DNA of 64,000 nt, from the NCBI GenBank assembly GCA_038373865.1, contig JAXGGA010002385.1:59919-123918 (forward strand). The letters run 5' to 3'. How positions within the stretch are numbered: the first letter of the stretch is position 1; each line of letters begins with the position of its first letter. Positions 63,118 through 64,000 of this stretch are shown piece after piece. Source of the stretch: Uloborus plumipes. Lineage: Eukaryota; Arthropoda; Arachnida; Araneae; Uloboridae. The notes under the pieces were generated by a model that searched no databases, was not told where the DNA came from, and saw nothing but the letters and a program-made list of their open reading frames with translations. The translations under genes and the position numbers were made by a program.

Positions 63118-64000
63118 TTTATAATATTTATGTGTAATTAAGTAGAAGTCCTATTAGATGTAATAAATCGAAAGGACATTTTTACGCAGATTATGAATAC
63201 AAGACTTTTGTGTTGTAATTCTTTTAAACACATTTTGTACAGTCAAAAATATTTACCACAAGTGTTTACCAAAAAATCAATTTTATCACAGCCGATCCTT
63301 CAAAAACAAGAATGCTCACTTTTTTTGTGAATTTTATTTATTAAAAAAAGGCGGAAAAGTAATGAAGAAGAGGTGAAAGGAAAAAAAAAGGAAACGATTC
63401 AAAAAACCGAAACGATTTTTAGAATTAAAACTGCTGTAAAAAAATGCCATATCAGGTTGATATTAAAATTTTATTATTCAGAATCCTTTTGATTTAAAAC
63501 TTTGAAAAAGTGCATATTTTTCTTTTCCTTCTTCAACGAAAAAAGTTTATTGCCTCTTTTTTTAAGCACTATTCGTTATTTTTATGAAAATTGATGCTTT
63601 CGGTTTTGTTTTGTTTTTCTTATATCCTACTTAATTTTACTTTTTGGCAACAGTTTAAACATGAACGGAATGGTTCATTTTAAAATAAAAATTTTGATTT
63701 TATTAAACCCCGACGCAACAAAGAAAGGGTTTATAAGTTTGACGTATCTGTGTATCTGTGCATTTTTCTGTGGCACTCTAACGATTAAGCGGATAAGCCT
63801 AATTTGGAAAAAAAAAACGTATTTTTGTTTCAAAAGGAGAAATGATTGAGAGTGATTCTAGCTGGGTCACTTCTTCGGGTGAAATTAATTAAAGTTATTT
63901 GTTAAAATCTTTGCAACGTTTTTCGCGATTTTTGAAGCGAAAACAAACCTGAAAAATTTAAAACAATAGTACCAAAAGCAAAAAAAAAAAAAAACTTTGT
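63118..64000. other. Unique AT-rich sequence to window end
   Basis: Low-complexity A- and T-rich stretches. The 62-codon frame at 63661-63849 has no family resemblance. Confidence 0.45.

Overview
The window looks like intergenic or intronic DNA from an animal with a large, AT-rich, repeat-laden genome. Arthropod is very likely and arachnid probable. That is inferred from the Tc1-like transposase families, the tRNA-derived repeats and an abundant TTGGCG-rich repeat; no host gene settles it. I see no intact protein-coding gene, no rRNA, no CRISPR array and no prokaryotic operon structure. The coding sequence I can support is transposase remnants, plus a few weak candidate host exons.

Layout. 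1-6332: two almost identical ~1.94 kb direct copies around a unique block holding a (TA)n tract, a ~200 bp tandem repeat and a plausible terminal coding exon (4029-4150). 8607-11562: a small hairpin, a 2.5 kb transposon with ~800 bp inverted ends and a transposase remnant, then a tRNA-like sequence. 13610-15161: a mosaic of two inverted Helitron-like copies and two LINE-like tails. 16021-18659: a 2.6 kb transposon with an exact 8-bp target duplication and a decayed transposase. 19640-20160: an interspersed repeat. 22218-23160: a diverged tandem repeat. 28416-28799: a TA-flanked MITE. 29626-35578: a three-level nest (TA-flanked MITE, 5.5 kb foldback element with a ~172 bp tandem array, 1.7 kb near-perfect palindrome). 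36346-36415: a tRNA-Arg-derived sequence. 38489-38871 and 40752-41130: two more TA-flanked MITEs. 42412-45757: a second three-level nest (Helitron-like, then an 8-bp-duplication transposon, then Helitron-like). 46915-51488: tandem duplications and GC-richer islands with a possible promoter/first exon. 55655-55910: a CA-rich minisatellite. 58838-60257 and 61737-63115: two decayed Tc1-like transposons.

How the parts relate. The two 8-bp-duplication elements (16021 and 43046) share end sequence, size and a recognisable transposase C-terminus, so they belong to one superfamily. The 8907 and 29892 elements have similar terminal sequences. All four of these long-inverted-repeat elements carry subterminal direct repeats with a period of about 156-172 bp. 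The nests give relative insertion ages. The rest is unique AT-rich DNA with a few GC-richer islands that could be conserved regulatory DNA or non-coding exons; only comparative or RNA data could show that.
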